Source: Cladosporium sp. IMV 00045
Taxonomy: Eukaryota > Ascomycota > Dothideomycetes > Cladosporiales > Cladosporiaceae
Direction of reading: 5' to 3'
DNA: 19,035 nucleotides
Assembly (NCBI GenBank): GCA_001931905.2
Contig: MSJI02000281.1
Location: 1 to 19,035, forward strand
Shown here: piece after piece, positions 9,611 to 18,981 of the stretch
Layout of the letters: every line of letters begins with the position of its first letter
Position numbering within the stretch: the stretch's first letter is position 1
The notes under the pieces: model-generated
The model's input: only the letters and a program-made list of their open reading frames with translations
Databases searched by the model: none
Told to the model about the DNA's origin: nothing
Made by a program: the position numbers and the translations under genes

Positions 9611-12600
9611 ATGGGCCTGGATACCCGACGCCCACCACTCCCCGCTCCCACCGACATCAGCTCTCTCGACGACTCCGAAGTTGCTACGAATCTCACGACA
9701 AAGACCGATAAGACCAGTCACACCATCCCCGAGGACGGCAGTCCGATCACGATCAGCACTCACAGAGGCCCGGTGAGCAAGAAAGAAGGCCGACACCACT
9801 CGCGACAGAAAAGCCAAACGAGCTTGTTGATCGAGTACTTCGAGGCCGGCAAGGGTCCCGATAAGAGCAAGAGCAAACCCAGCGTGCGAGTCCGCGTCAC
9901 ACCAAGCTCACGAAAGGCAAGCCGTGGACAGGATGCCGTGCAGATTACCGGTATAGGAAAGGATCGCAAACCATCTTACTCCCGCCGCATATCTCTCTCA
10001 GGCAAGCGCCCGGAGGAACGAGCTCTCGAAGGCACTGAGATCTCTCATTCATCGGAGAGCAACGTCTCCGGTCAGCCGCCTGTGGAGATTGAAGTGCTCA
10101 ACGACGGCAGTGAAACCTCCAGAGCTCGCTCGCCACAACCTCCCCCGCTCTTCTATGCTCACAACGAATCAAACGTTTCTTCTATGCCACCCGACAGCAT
10201 GCTTGAAGGCAGCACCGCAGACAGCGAGCAGGCTCGCGAATATGGTCCTGAAGGAAGCATGACGGCGAGCGAGGCCGAATACTTGAAGGCACCTTCACAT
10301 ACACGCAGTCGAAGTGCAAGCCAGGAGCGCATCACGCAGAAAGTCATGGAGAAATTGAACCAACAGCAAGGAAAGACTCGCCGATCGAGTCGTGATTATG
10401 AAGATGGCGGGCACAGAAGGCGACGTTCATCGAAATCGCATCGTTACGAAGACGACATCAGCGGTGCGGAGTCAAGTCTGCTCTCTTCTAACCTCACCGC
10501 AAGCCAGCGCTCGCAAGTCTCAAGCATCTCCCAAGGATCAAGGATGACCAACAACCCGAAGTTATTGGAGATGGTCGAGGATACCATCAAGCGAATGATT
10601 CTCCCTGAAATCGACCAAATCAGAGCGGATCAGAAGATCGACAGGAATCATCGCGAGTTCTCAGACTCGCGGCGTGGCTCTATGCCTCAGAGCGACCTGG
10701 ACAAGAGTGGCGTCAGTCGAAGTCTGAGCAAATCCTCAAGCACACCGCAGTTCGCGAATCGACCGAAGGTAGTACTCAATCGTGAAGGCGACGATCCTGG
10801 CACAACACTGTCTCGTGGCGACTCGGAATATAAGAAAAGCCGAAAGTCGAGCAGAGATAGACCATCAACCAGTCGCAAGTCTTCCAGGCGCTCTGCAGAC
10901 GGCGAGAGTTACACGGAGGAAGGCGGGAAATCCAAGTCGGGCAAGAGTAGCCACCGTTCTCGAGACGCAGCGGCTGGTGCTCTTGCTGGTGGAATTCTGA
11001 CGACAGCGGCACTCAGGAACCACAACTCCCAAGGTGACGTACATGAGCGCCGTAAAAAGAGGACCAAGAGCCGTGGCCATCATGAACGCTCAGGTAGCTA
11101 CACTGATACGGCCGACGATGATTCTCATCTCAAAGAGAAATCCGTTCCACCGATGCCTATGGCTAGCAGGATCAACGACTCCGACTTAACTCGGGACAGC
11201 ATCATGTCGGCTGACACCGGAGAGCCAGGCGACTCGACATTGACCGATGAAGTTCAAACGCCAGTAAGGGAAGTTTCCAGGAGATCCTTGGAGATGTCCC
11301 CCTCATCATCCCGGACACCAACCAGAACCTCAGTATCGCGAGGTCTAGGCATGAGCCACGATAACGCGAATCTCGGCAGCCCGGACAGCAACTCGTCCAC
11401 AACTAAGGCTCGAATCGCCGCTCTGGCTGCGGCGGGACTGGGTGGCGAAGCTGCGGCTCGGGGCTTTGGAGCTGGAGGTCAGGGCAGCAAGTCGTCCAGG
11501 CCTTCACTGGCCAGTCCTGCTCAAAGTGTCTCAAGCCTTCGCAAGCAATACGAAGAGCCCTTGGTCCCCTCACCTTTGAGGCCGCAAAGCGCGACATCCC
11601 GACCTTCATCTGTCGGCAGACTGCGTGAAACGCAAGAGTCGCCGATTTCTATGCGGTCTGGAGCTCTGTCACCAACTGGGAGACATTTGGGTCCTGGAAA
11701 GAATGTTCGAACCATGAGCAGCAGTGGCGATGAGTTCACGACTCCCCTGGAAAAGCCCAACGCGCCATACATGCGGGATGGCGCTTCTACGCCGACTGGC
11801 GAAAGTGTTGACGAGTGGTACGAAAGGCAACACCTTGAAAACGACAAGTACAGAGAGTCATTGGTCGACGACAACAGAGCCTCGCTGCAGACGAACCCTT
11901 ACCCCGAAGATGAGAACCGCTTCTCGACGTACACGCAAGACAGTCAAGCCGACGATAAACGCTACTCTACGTATACACAGGACAGCCTGGTCGAATCGAA
12001 CCGCCTCTCCGTTGGCCAGGATATTCGTGGTATTGGCGCAAACCCTCAATATGTGAACCACCCAGCCGGTATGGAAAGCGCTGTCGCCTCTCTGGTCGAC
12101 CCATCATCTTTGAGCTCAAACATGCTCGCGTCTTCGACTACTGACAACTCTGGAAAAGGTAACGGCACATACAGCGATCGTATGGCTCAGCACACGCGAA
12201 ATATGTCTCAAGATGACCCTGCTTCCTACGATGCCGCATCAGCACCCAGTCAAAACCGATGGGCCGCGTTGAAGGGACAAGCAGCGACCAAGTTGGCAGC
12301 GAATGGCCAGGACGAACTCAGCTCGCCGCGACAGAGTGAGGCACGGGATCTGCAGAAGGAAGCTAGCGAGTCTCCGATCAAGCTTGGAGCTAGCGGCCTC
12401 CCTGATGCGAACGACCCGTTGCCGGAGATTGGTCATTTCGACGACACCAAGTCAGAGCTGTCGCAAAATCCTTCTTACGTCGAGGGCCCGCTTGGAGGAG
12501 ATGGCGCTAGGCAGGAGGCCTGGCCATACACCCCTTCGCCTTCACATGAAGTGGACCATGAGGCCAGGAGAGGCAGTAGTTCTCGACAGAGCGGCCATGA

Positions 12601-15291
12601 AAAGTCGGCAGCTTTGATGGGTGCTGGATTAGGCGCTGGATTGGGCGCTGCTGGTACTCTAGCCGCAGGCAAGGGTACTCGTAGCGGCCAGCAACCTACT
12701 GTCGAGAACGATGATTACGAAGATTCAAGACTCACCCCAGACACCCGTCGTCGCAATGAGCAGCAATACGATGACGACGGCAAACTCACCCCTGATGTCG
12801 GTCGTTACCACGGCGGCGACGCGGGCAGAGGTGCCACTCCGACCAGCCCCGCCATGCTCCGGGATGAAGGATACGACACTGCTCACGACCGATCTGCTGG
12901 AGCCCTCACTCCCAAAGCGGAACAGCAGCAATACAACAGCGCGGATATTGACGCTTTCAACAGAGCAATGAACGGACCCGATGGCGGGAATGATCCTTTT
13001 ATGAGCGACCCCAGACATCAACGTCACGTCAGCGGTGGATCTCACGGCATGGCCTCGCCATTGTATGATAGTGCGACCGGCAAGGGCATGGACCATATTC
13101 AGTCTAAGGACATTGTAGCTCTCATGGATCACCTCACGGTGAGAGATGCTCAGCGCAATGCTCGTGACACTGAGATCCTCGTCAGTCTCGTTCGCAGCGC
13201 CGCCGAGATGCGTCAGAACTTTGAGGATATGAAACACTTCATCAAGGATCAAGATCGGATGATCATGGCCAACACCGACCGCGACGCCGAGCAGACCGTG
13301 CAACGTGTCCTGGGTGGTCCCCGCCCGCAACCCCCAAGCTCTCCGCGCACTCCTCGTCAAAGCCAGACATCGTCCGAGGACGTCCAGACCAAGCGCAAGG
13401 GAGTCCTCAGCCGTGCATTGAGAGGCCTCAAGGGCAATAAGAACGCTAGTGCCGCCGACCTCGCCAGGATCGAGGACATGCTCATGCAAGTCTTGGATAA
13501 TGTCGAAGACCTCAAGCACCAGGGTGTTATCCCTTCGCGTCAGCCCATGTCGTCCTACACAAATGTGACCAACGAAAGTCTCGACTCTTACGAGAAGCTG
13601 CGGGCCGCACCTGATCCGGGTTACGAGCCCGAGGGCAATGCAGGTACCGGCAGCACGCCAAGCCATTCCGGACACTTGTCAGTCACTCGTGGTGATAAGA
13701 GTCAGTTCCATTCTGGTTACAATGGCCGTCCGGGATCCGTGAATCGCGTCAGCACTGTGATGGAAGGCGACGAGGATGAGGAAGACGACCGTTACGATGA
13801 TGACGATAGTTACTTACAACCTCACGAACGGGAAGTGCTGAACAACCAGTTCGAGAATAATGAGAAGCTACTCACGCCCACCCAAGAGACGCAAAGAGGT
13901 TTCGGTACCCCACCGCAACGTGGTACACCTGGTTCGCAGGGCAATGACCTAACGCCGAGGACTGCCGACAAGGAGCGCAAACACAAGAGCAACAGTTCTT
14001 CGATTTTTGCAGGGATTCCCAAGATCTCGCGTTGGTCGAAGACGACATCGAGCTCTGCGGCGCCTGACCCAGCCAGCGTCGACAGTCCTCACGTGGCCAG
14101 AAACCAGCGCCCCGTATCGCGCGACAGCCAGGCTAGCTCCATGCGTAGCTACGATAGCGAAGACTTCATTCCGCACGACGACGATCAGTCGTCGTTTGTC
14201 AGCTCGCCCAAACACGGTCAGAACTACAATCATGCAGAGACGCGCAGTATGCGTAGTCAAGGCAGCCGTTTGACGAGGACGCCGTCGCCGCTCATTCCCT
14301 CTGAAGCTTCCCACAACCGCGACGATGACGACTACGGCTACAGCCAATCCCAGCCGCAGCAGCAGCAATATCAACGACAGCAGTACGCGCAACACTCGCC
14401 GGTCCAGCAAGTGGATGACTTCGACGAGCCCGAGTTTGACGACCCCAAGTACCAGGCTCATCGCAACTCGCTGCTCCTGCAACACCCCCAGCCTCGCCAA
14501 GGCCCTACCAGCCGCCACCAAAACACCCTCGAAGACCAGGCGCACGCGGCTCTTGTCGACGACGGCGCAACAAGCAGCTCCCTCAGCCAACAAACCGTCT
14601 CCGACTTCGACCCCGCGAACTGGGGCTCAGCCGGCGCCGGAGCTCTGAACAGAGCCCGCGTCCCAGTAATCGACGCGAAAAACTCCCCCAACTCCCCCAA
14701 GGCCAAGCCCGACGTGCCACAAACCCAGCAGCGCAAGCCGCAGCCCGTCCAGCAGCCCCAGCCGCCTCCGACAAAGGCTTCGTGGGACCACTACGAAGAC
14801 GACGAGGACGACTGGGAGCCGCAGTACAGCAACAGCGGCTTCGCGCGCAACTACAACTCCCACTCCGGGGGCGGCGCGGGAATGTACTACTCCTCCCCGC
14901 TCGGCTCCGGCCACCTCCTCGAGCCCATTCAGGAAGTGCGCTACTCGCTCGAAACCGACAGCGGACGTGTAAGTTCTTCGCAATACCCCCTTCAAAGGCC
15001 CAAACAAAACCAGACCACGAAAACTGACATGCCTTTCCCTCACAGCTAACGCCCGAACCCTCCAAAACACCGACCATCTCGTCCGCGCGCGCCGTGGACG
15101 TTCGCGCCGCAGCTCGCCGCGGCGGCGGCGGTTCCCTCACCGGCCCGCGGCCGATGGGTTCTAAGAGTCCCAATCCGACCCAGCAGGCTGCTGGGAACGG
15201 CAATGGGACGGTGAGGAGGAAGCCAGTCAGGGGCAGTAAGCCTAGCTTGGAGAGTTTGGAGAGTGAGAGGAGTAGTACCTGTTTGCATTAG
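9611..15291 (+). CDS. Very large, mostly disordered conserved fungal protein of unknown function
   Basis: Two exons, 9611-14968 and 15046-15291, encode about 1,867 residues. Most is low-complexity sequence rich in Ser, Arg, Asp, Gln and Pro, with many RSxS and SP/TP sites suited to phosphorylation. Islands that look ordered: an N-terminal SLLIEYFEAGKG segment (71-82), a helix NPKLLEMVEDTIKRMILPEI (315-334), a charged helical block at 1166-1220 starting KDIVALMDHLTVRDAQ, and another near 1260-1305 (RIEDMLMQVLDNVEDLK). The last two are likely coiled-coil. Three Ala/Gly-rich zipper-like segments occur near 452-470, 600-625 and 1000-1022. A Gln-rich stretch lies near 1578-1600. I have the impression that orthologues with the same N-terminus and helical block exist widely in Pezizomycotina, but I cannot name a function. 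A scaffold or septal/cortical tether is a guess from composition. No signal peptide or clear membrane helix. The Met1 start (MGLDTRRPPLP) follows an ATG-poor leader. Confidence 0.88.
14969..15045 (+). other. Intron of the large gene
   Basis: 77-bp phase-0 intron with donor GTAAGT, branch-like CTGAC at about 15024 and acceptor CTCACAG. Splicing joins DSGR to LTPEPSKTP and continues 81 codons to TAG at 15289-15291. Without it the frame ends at 15049. The spliced tail keeps the same Ser/Arg/Pro style (e.g. GSKPSLESLESERSS), which supports the junction. Confidence 0.88.
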
Positions 15292-16555
15292 GGGAGGGAG
15301 ATGAGGGAGGGGTGGAGTGGGTGAGGTGAGGCAATTTCTTTGGGGAAGGATTGAGGGTTGAGATTTGATGAGTGGGTGGTTTTCTTAATTACTTTCTTGC
15401 AGGAGAGCGAGAGATGGGGGGAGACGAGAGGAGCGATGAGAGGAAGATTGGATATGAAGTATTGTGTGATGGTGGGTGGCGGTGGTGTTTCTTTTTCCTT
15501 ACTTTTTCCTTCTTTTCCTTTTGCCTTTCCCCCCGTTGTCTTCATCATCGGGGGAAAAGAACAGAGGAGCTTTTTCCTGTTCATCATGGGCATACTGTAA
15601 CGACCGATCACGAGAGCGTTTTGTGTTTATATACTTATATCCTTTTTTTTTTAACTTTTTCTTGTCCCTTTATTGGTTGGTCATTTGTCCCTTTTCACTT
15701 TCTCGTCGCTTTTTTGCTCGGAAGTGCTTATGCGAATCTTGTCTGTCTGTCACTCGTCGTTCGAGGATTCATCTCATCACTCACACAACACTGTGTTATT
15801 AATAGGAGCGATGATATTCAAAACTCGTGACGGGGTTTCGTCAGGTTTACTACTTGTATATGTACTATCCTCTTTCCTTCCTCTTAAAGTGACGATAGAC
15901 GTCTCTCTTCTTGTTAGGAGCTTGAGACGGATCACAAGGTAAGGTATGACGATTTTAAATGGGTCGTCGATACGGCGGAACTTGAGTCGAGCACATATAA
16001 TCTCCTTTTATCCCCTTCCCTCTTGAAATCCATCAGATACCGTACATGTACTTCATCTGGGCTTGTCGACGCAACGTGAAAATGTCACCGCGGAGGTCTC
16101 AAGGCCAAGTTGCTGGCGAGAAAACTAGAAACCACTAAGCACTGGTATATCGCCACGCCAGCAGCGTCGTGGAACATGAACTCGTGGATCTCATGTGGGC
16201 ATAAACCCATGGTTCCAACGGCCATGCATGCATTCTAATGGAGTATCGCTATACTGAAGGTCGTCTGTCTTTGCTTGCCTACCGATCAGGGCTATACATG
16301 ATACTTCGAAAGAGGTACTTTTCTCTGGAACCTCAGGTTGCACAACATAACGCCTCCCTTCTAGATACGTCTCTCGCTTCCACCAATCGATTTGGAATCG
16401 TACGCCACGAAACGTGACCGGCGGGTGCAGAGCTGCAAGGCCTGACGAGACCTTACTCCGGTCCTAGGAGGCCATGTGTCACTTTGTTTGAACACCCTCC
16501 TCGAACTGCTGGATCGTCATGACTCTGAAATCTAGTGAGCGGAAGAGGTAGAGCG
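15292..16555. other. Gene-free region between the large gene and the hydrolase gene
   Basis: No gene is supported. The first ~400 bases are T-rich, G-rich and presumably the 3' untranslated region of the large gene; no AATAAA was seen. The remainder has more even composition and must contain the promoter of the hydrolase gene. Open frames near 15358-15942 read as hydrophobic Phe/Ser/Leu strings from T-rich DNA and are not credible genes. Confidence 0.55.
16383..16387 (+). promoter_or_regulatory. CCAAT box upstream of the hydrolase gene
   Basis: CCAAT within CCAATCGAT, 169 bases upstream of the proposed ATG. The same nine bases, CCAATCGAT, occur at 5021 before the hypothetical gene. Motif and position only. 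Confidence 0.25.
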
Positions 16556-17977
16556 ATGCGCTTCTGGAAGATACTCGGACGCTCCGACCGACACGGGCAA
16601 TCTCGAAACTCATCGTCCATCGGCGCCACAGAAGTCGCTGTCTCCGGGCCTATCGGCTCTTTAGGCCCACTAATCTTGGTCACAAAGGCTCTCAGACGTG
16701 ATGAGGTGGAGCGATATGGCATTTCGGTGGTAGCGCAGCCTGGGCTGGGCAGTCCATGTGATGTGGATGTTGTCTGCACACATGGGTTGAACGGACATCC
16801 ATTCGATACTTGGTTCAGTGACCCAGAAGGCTTCTTTTGGCCTTCTAGAATCACAGAAGACATGCCTAACAGCCGAGTGATGACGTTCGGATACGACTGT
16901 CGCCTAGGTTTTTTGATTGACAGGCTAAAAGACTTCGCTCGAAATCTTCTACAAGCTCTTTCTAGAGAACGCAGAGATCAAAATGCCAGACGCCGTCCGA
17001 TCGTATTCGTAGCTCACAACCTGGGTGGCTTCCTTGTGAAGGAGACTATTATTCTCGCGAAGAAAGAACACACGGCAACGCATCTCAGCGAGATCGGAAC
17101 ATGTACCGCAGGAATCATATTTTTGGGGACACCACACCTGGGATCCTCTCGCGAAACGATGCTAAGAAACATAGGGGGCATTCTGCGTGTATGCAGAGGT
17201 CCTTTGACCCCCAATCAGCCACCTCTCCCTCAGTTTGCGTTAGAAGACCACTTTCCCCAGCTATTGTCGGACCGCCGTTCGCAAGGATCACGCGTGCGTA
17301 TTCAGGCATTTGTTGAAGAGTATCCAACGCCAAATGTCGGTACTGTTGTGGAGACAGACTCCGCGACGGCGGCAGGACAGTTCCTCGCCGAATCTTTCTA
17401 TACCCATCATATGGTCAGTGATATGCTGCGACTTGATTCCACTGATACTGACCATCTGCAGGGATTGACAAAATGCTCTTCCCCGCGCGACCACAAATAC
17501 AAAGCCATAGTCGGTACTCTGGAAAAATGGCTGGATGAGATCAAGCCTGTCTTACAGGAAAGCCCGAACGACCATGTGGTACCGCCTTCTATTTGTCTTC
17601 CCACCGACGGCTCATCGCAACTGAGACCACCTTCGGAGCCGCAGAGACAGGCCACCACAGCAAATCCAGCAACACCCTATTTCCGCGGCTGCAAATCGTT
17701 CACAGACTTTCACGCGAGGGGTCAGGCGAGAGTCCATGCTGGGGACGCGTATTACGGCAACGTCTATTACAACTATGCCCCCGGTTCTGATGATCGTCGT
17801 CCGGCCGAAGAGGACTCGCCTGGAAGAAACAAAAGACCTGTGGATGACATGGCGAGCACGTATGGAGATTCTCCGCGGCCACCGAAGCCTCTCAAGCCGG
17901 CAGCATCCACTGGCGACATCAACACGGAGCTCTATCAGACTCTCGATGATATTGCAGACCCGGACACGAGGACGTAG
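16556..17977 (+). CDS. SesB-like alpha/beta-hydrolase fold protein with substituted nucleophile and HET-s-like motif
   Basis: Exons 16556-17413 and 17462-17977 give 457 residues. The domain is the alpha/beta hydrolase (DUF676/PGAP1-like, SesB-like) often found at the N-terminus of fungal NLR and ankyrin proteins. Seen: oxyanion-region motif THGLNGH (75-81) after a beta strand, TFGYDC, the nucleophile elbow VAHNLGG (152-158), IIFLGTPHLG, and HHMGLTK with the likely catalytic His285. The elbow normally reads AHSLGG; here Ser is Asn155, so ordinary esterase activity is doubtful. The C-terminal ~120 residues are disordered. They include RGQARVHAGDAYYGN (about 373-387 onward), which resembles the HET-s prion repeats (GESRVLIGNEYGG). 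There is no NACHT or NB-ARC domain. The start is the ATG at 16556; a GTG seven codons upstream in frame is unlikely in a fungus. The reading frame continues after the stop, so the gene may be truncated. Family call sound; role in self/non-self recognition is inferred. Confidence 0.82.
   Translation: MRFWKILGRSDRHGQSRNSSSIGATEVAVSGPIGSLGPLILVTKALRRDEVERYGISVVAQPGLGSPCDVDVVCTHGLNGHPFDTWFSDPEGFFWPSRITEDMPNSRVMTFGYDCRLGFLIDRLKDFARNLLQALSRERRDQNARRRPIVFVAHNLGGFLVKETIILAKKEHTATHLSEIGTCTAGIIFLGTPHLGSSRETMLRNIGGILRVCRGPLTPNQPPLPQFALEDHFPQLLSDRRSQGSRVRIQAFVEEYPTPNVGTVVETDSATAAGQFLAESFYTHHMVSDMLRLDSTDTDHLQGLTKCSSPRDHKYKAIVGTLEKWLDEIKPVLQESPNDHVVPPSICLPTDGSSQLRPPSEPQRQATTANPATPYFRGCKSFTDFHARGQARVHAGDAYYGNVYYNYAPGSDDRRPAEEDSPGRNKRPVDDMASTYGDSPRPPKPLKPAASTGDINTELYQTLDDIADPDTRT
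17414..17461 (+). other. Stop-free 48-bp intron in the hydrolase gene
   Basis: Donor GTCAGT, branch ACTGAC at 17447-17452, acceptor CTGCAG. The length is a multiple of three and there is no stop, so an unspliced reading stays open and adds 16 residues. Splicing gives YTHHMGLTKCSSP, which matches the NHMxLTKF-type sequence around the catalytic His in this family, whereas the unspliced form separates HHM from LTK. Confidence 0.88.
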
Positions 17978-18121
17978 GTCGAGCACATTCGAGCCATGCT
18001 TAGCGAGTCGAATAGCATCTCTCGTTGCATGGACGCCTTGGCCCGTCATCACGGGAATATGTGGGCTGCCACGGGGTGGCTTTTCGACCTTAAGTACGCA
18101 AAGTACGCAGGTTCAATGTAA
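17978..18121 (+). other. In-frame open extension past the hydrolase stop codon
   Basis: After TAG (17975-17977) the same frame stays open for 47 codons to TAA at 18119-18121. The translation (VEHIRAMLSESNSISRCMDA, then LARHHGNMWAATGWLFDL) looks like an amphipathic helix continuing the helical LYQTLDDIADP just before the stop. It may be a former C-terminus cut off by a nonsense change, or chance. Confidence 0.35.
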
Positions 18122-18631
18122 TGAATGATTGACATTCTCATGGAGCCCCTGAAAGACGAGCTTTTGTCGTTGTGGGTCTGCCCGCCTTGGCCCGTATTGT
18201 TCTGACCAAGTCTCAGAACCACAGCAATAGGTACCCCTTGGGACGACGGCGGTGAGCTCGCTCCTACGCCGCAAGCGTCTTGACAGAAGGCTCTTGAGCG
18301 ATGAATATGCTTTCATGTGCTGTACCGACAAAGAGGTGATGTCCCGTTGTAGTGAAATAGCCCTGAAAACACCCCCTCGAGAGAAGGCGGCACTACATGC
18401 ATGTATCAAAACCTTAGCAACATTACTCTTCCTGAAAGCCCTCAACACGCTGTCTGAAGATAAGACTTTTTCGAACAACAGCCGACCGGCCAAAGAAACG
18501 AGTAAGAAACAGAATCGATTGAATCAAAAAGAAAAACGGAAGAAAACAACTCAATTGCAACTGCCCTTCCCCTGCCCCTGCCCACTTCCCCATCCCCTCA
18601 ACCACCTCAAATCACTCCCATGAACACTTAC
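18122..18631. other. Convergent intergenic region
   Basis: It lies between the plus-strand hydrolase gene and the minus-strand ArfGAP gene and should contain both 3' untranslated regions. No credible gene is seen. A 123-codon plus-strand frame ends in Lys/Pro-rich low-complexity sequence. A polypurine/polypyrimidine stretch at about 18565-18610 is C-rich on the plus strand. Confidence 0.55.
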
Positions 18632-18981
18632 CTAGTTATTCAAATAATTCCTAATGGCGCCCTGCAATTTCGTCGCCCCCTCGCCCAGCATACTCGACAA
18701 ATTCTCCAAATCGTCGCCCGCGGTGATGCCGAACTTGCGCACGAAATCCTTCGCGGCCGTCTCCAAATCGCCATAATCCTCGCCTCCGGCGCCGCCCTCC
18801 TCGTCCTCCGGTCGCCCGAAGTAGGCGTTGGAGGAGATGGACTGTGCGCCCTCGAAGCCCTGCAGGCGGGTTTTGGCTTCGGATTGCGCGGACGGGTCGT
18901 AGCTGCCTTTGCCGAAGAATTCGTCCGAGGAGATGCCTTTTTGCACGCCGAATTTGTCGCGCGCGTAGCGTTCTGAGTCAT
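18632..18981 (-). CDS. GLO3: ArfGAP, Glo3 type, C-terminal exon (partial)
   Basis: Last coding exon of an ADP-ribosylation factor GTPase-activating protein. Glo3 and ArfGAP2/3 act on Arf1 in COPI vesicle formation at the Golgi-ER interface. The 116 codons begin DDSERYARDKFGVQKG and contain two ISSxxxFG elements (ISSDEFFGKG and ISSNAYFGRP), the Glo3 regulatory motif that follows the coatomer-binding region. The exon ends with AAKDFVRKFGITAGDDLENL and GAIRNYLNN. The catalytic zinc-finger ArfGAP domain is missing because it lies beyond the right edge. The exon starts at an acceptor site at 18982-18984 (CTCCCAG). The stop TAG (18632-18634) directly abuts a GTAAGT. The strand is C-rich in the first part and G-rich in the last ~180 bases. 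Confidence 0.92.

Noticed and set aside
9611..9634. N-myristoylation of the giant protein (MGLDTRRP)
   Set aside because: Gly2 is present, but position 6 is Arg instead of Ser/Thr or another small residue, so the site is poor.
15274..15291. Cys near the C-terminus of the giant protein (STCLH) as a prenylation site
   Set aside because: A CaaX box needs Cys at the fourth position from the end; here it is third, so farnesylation or geranylgeranylation is unlikely.
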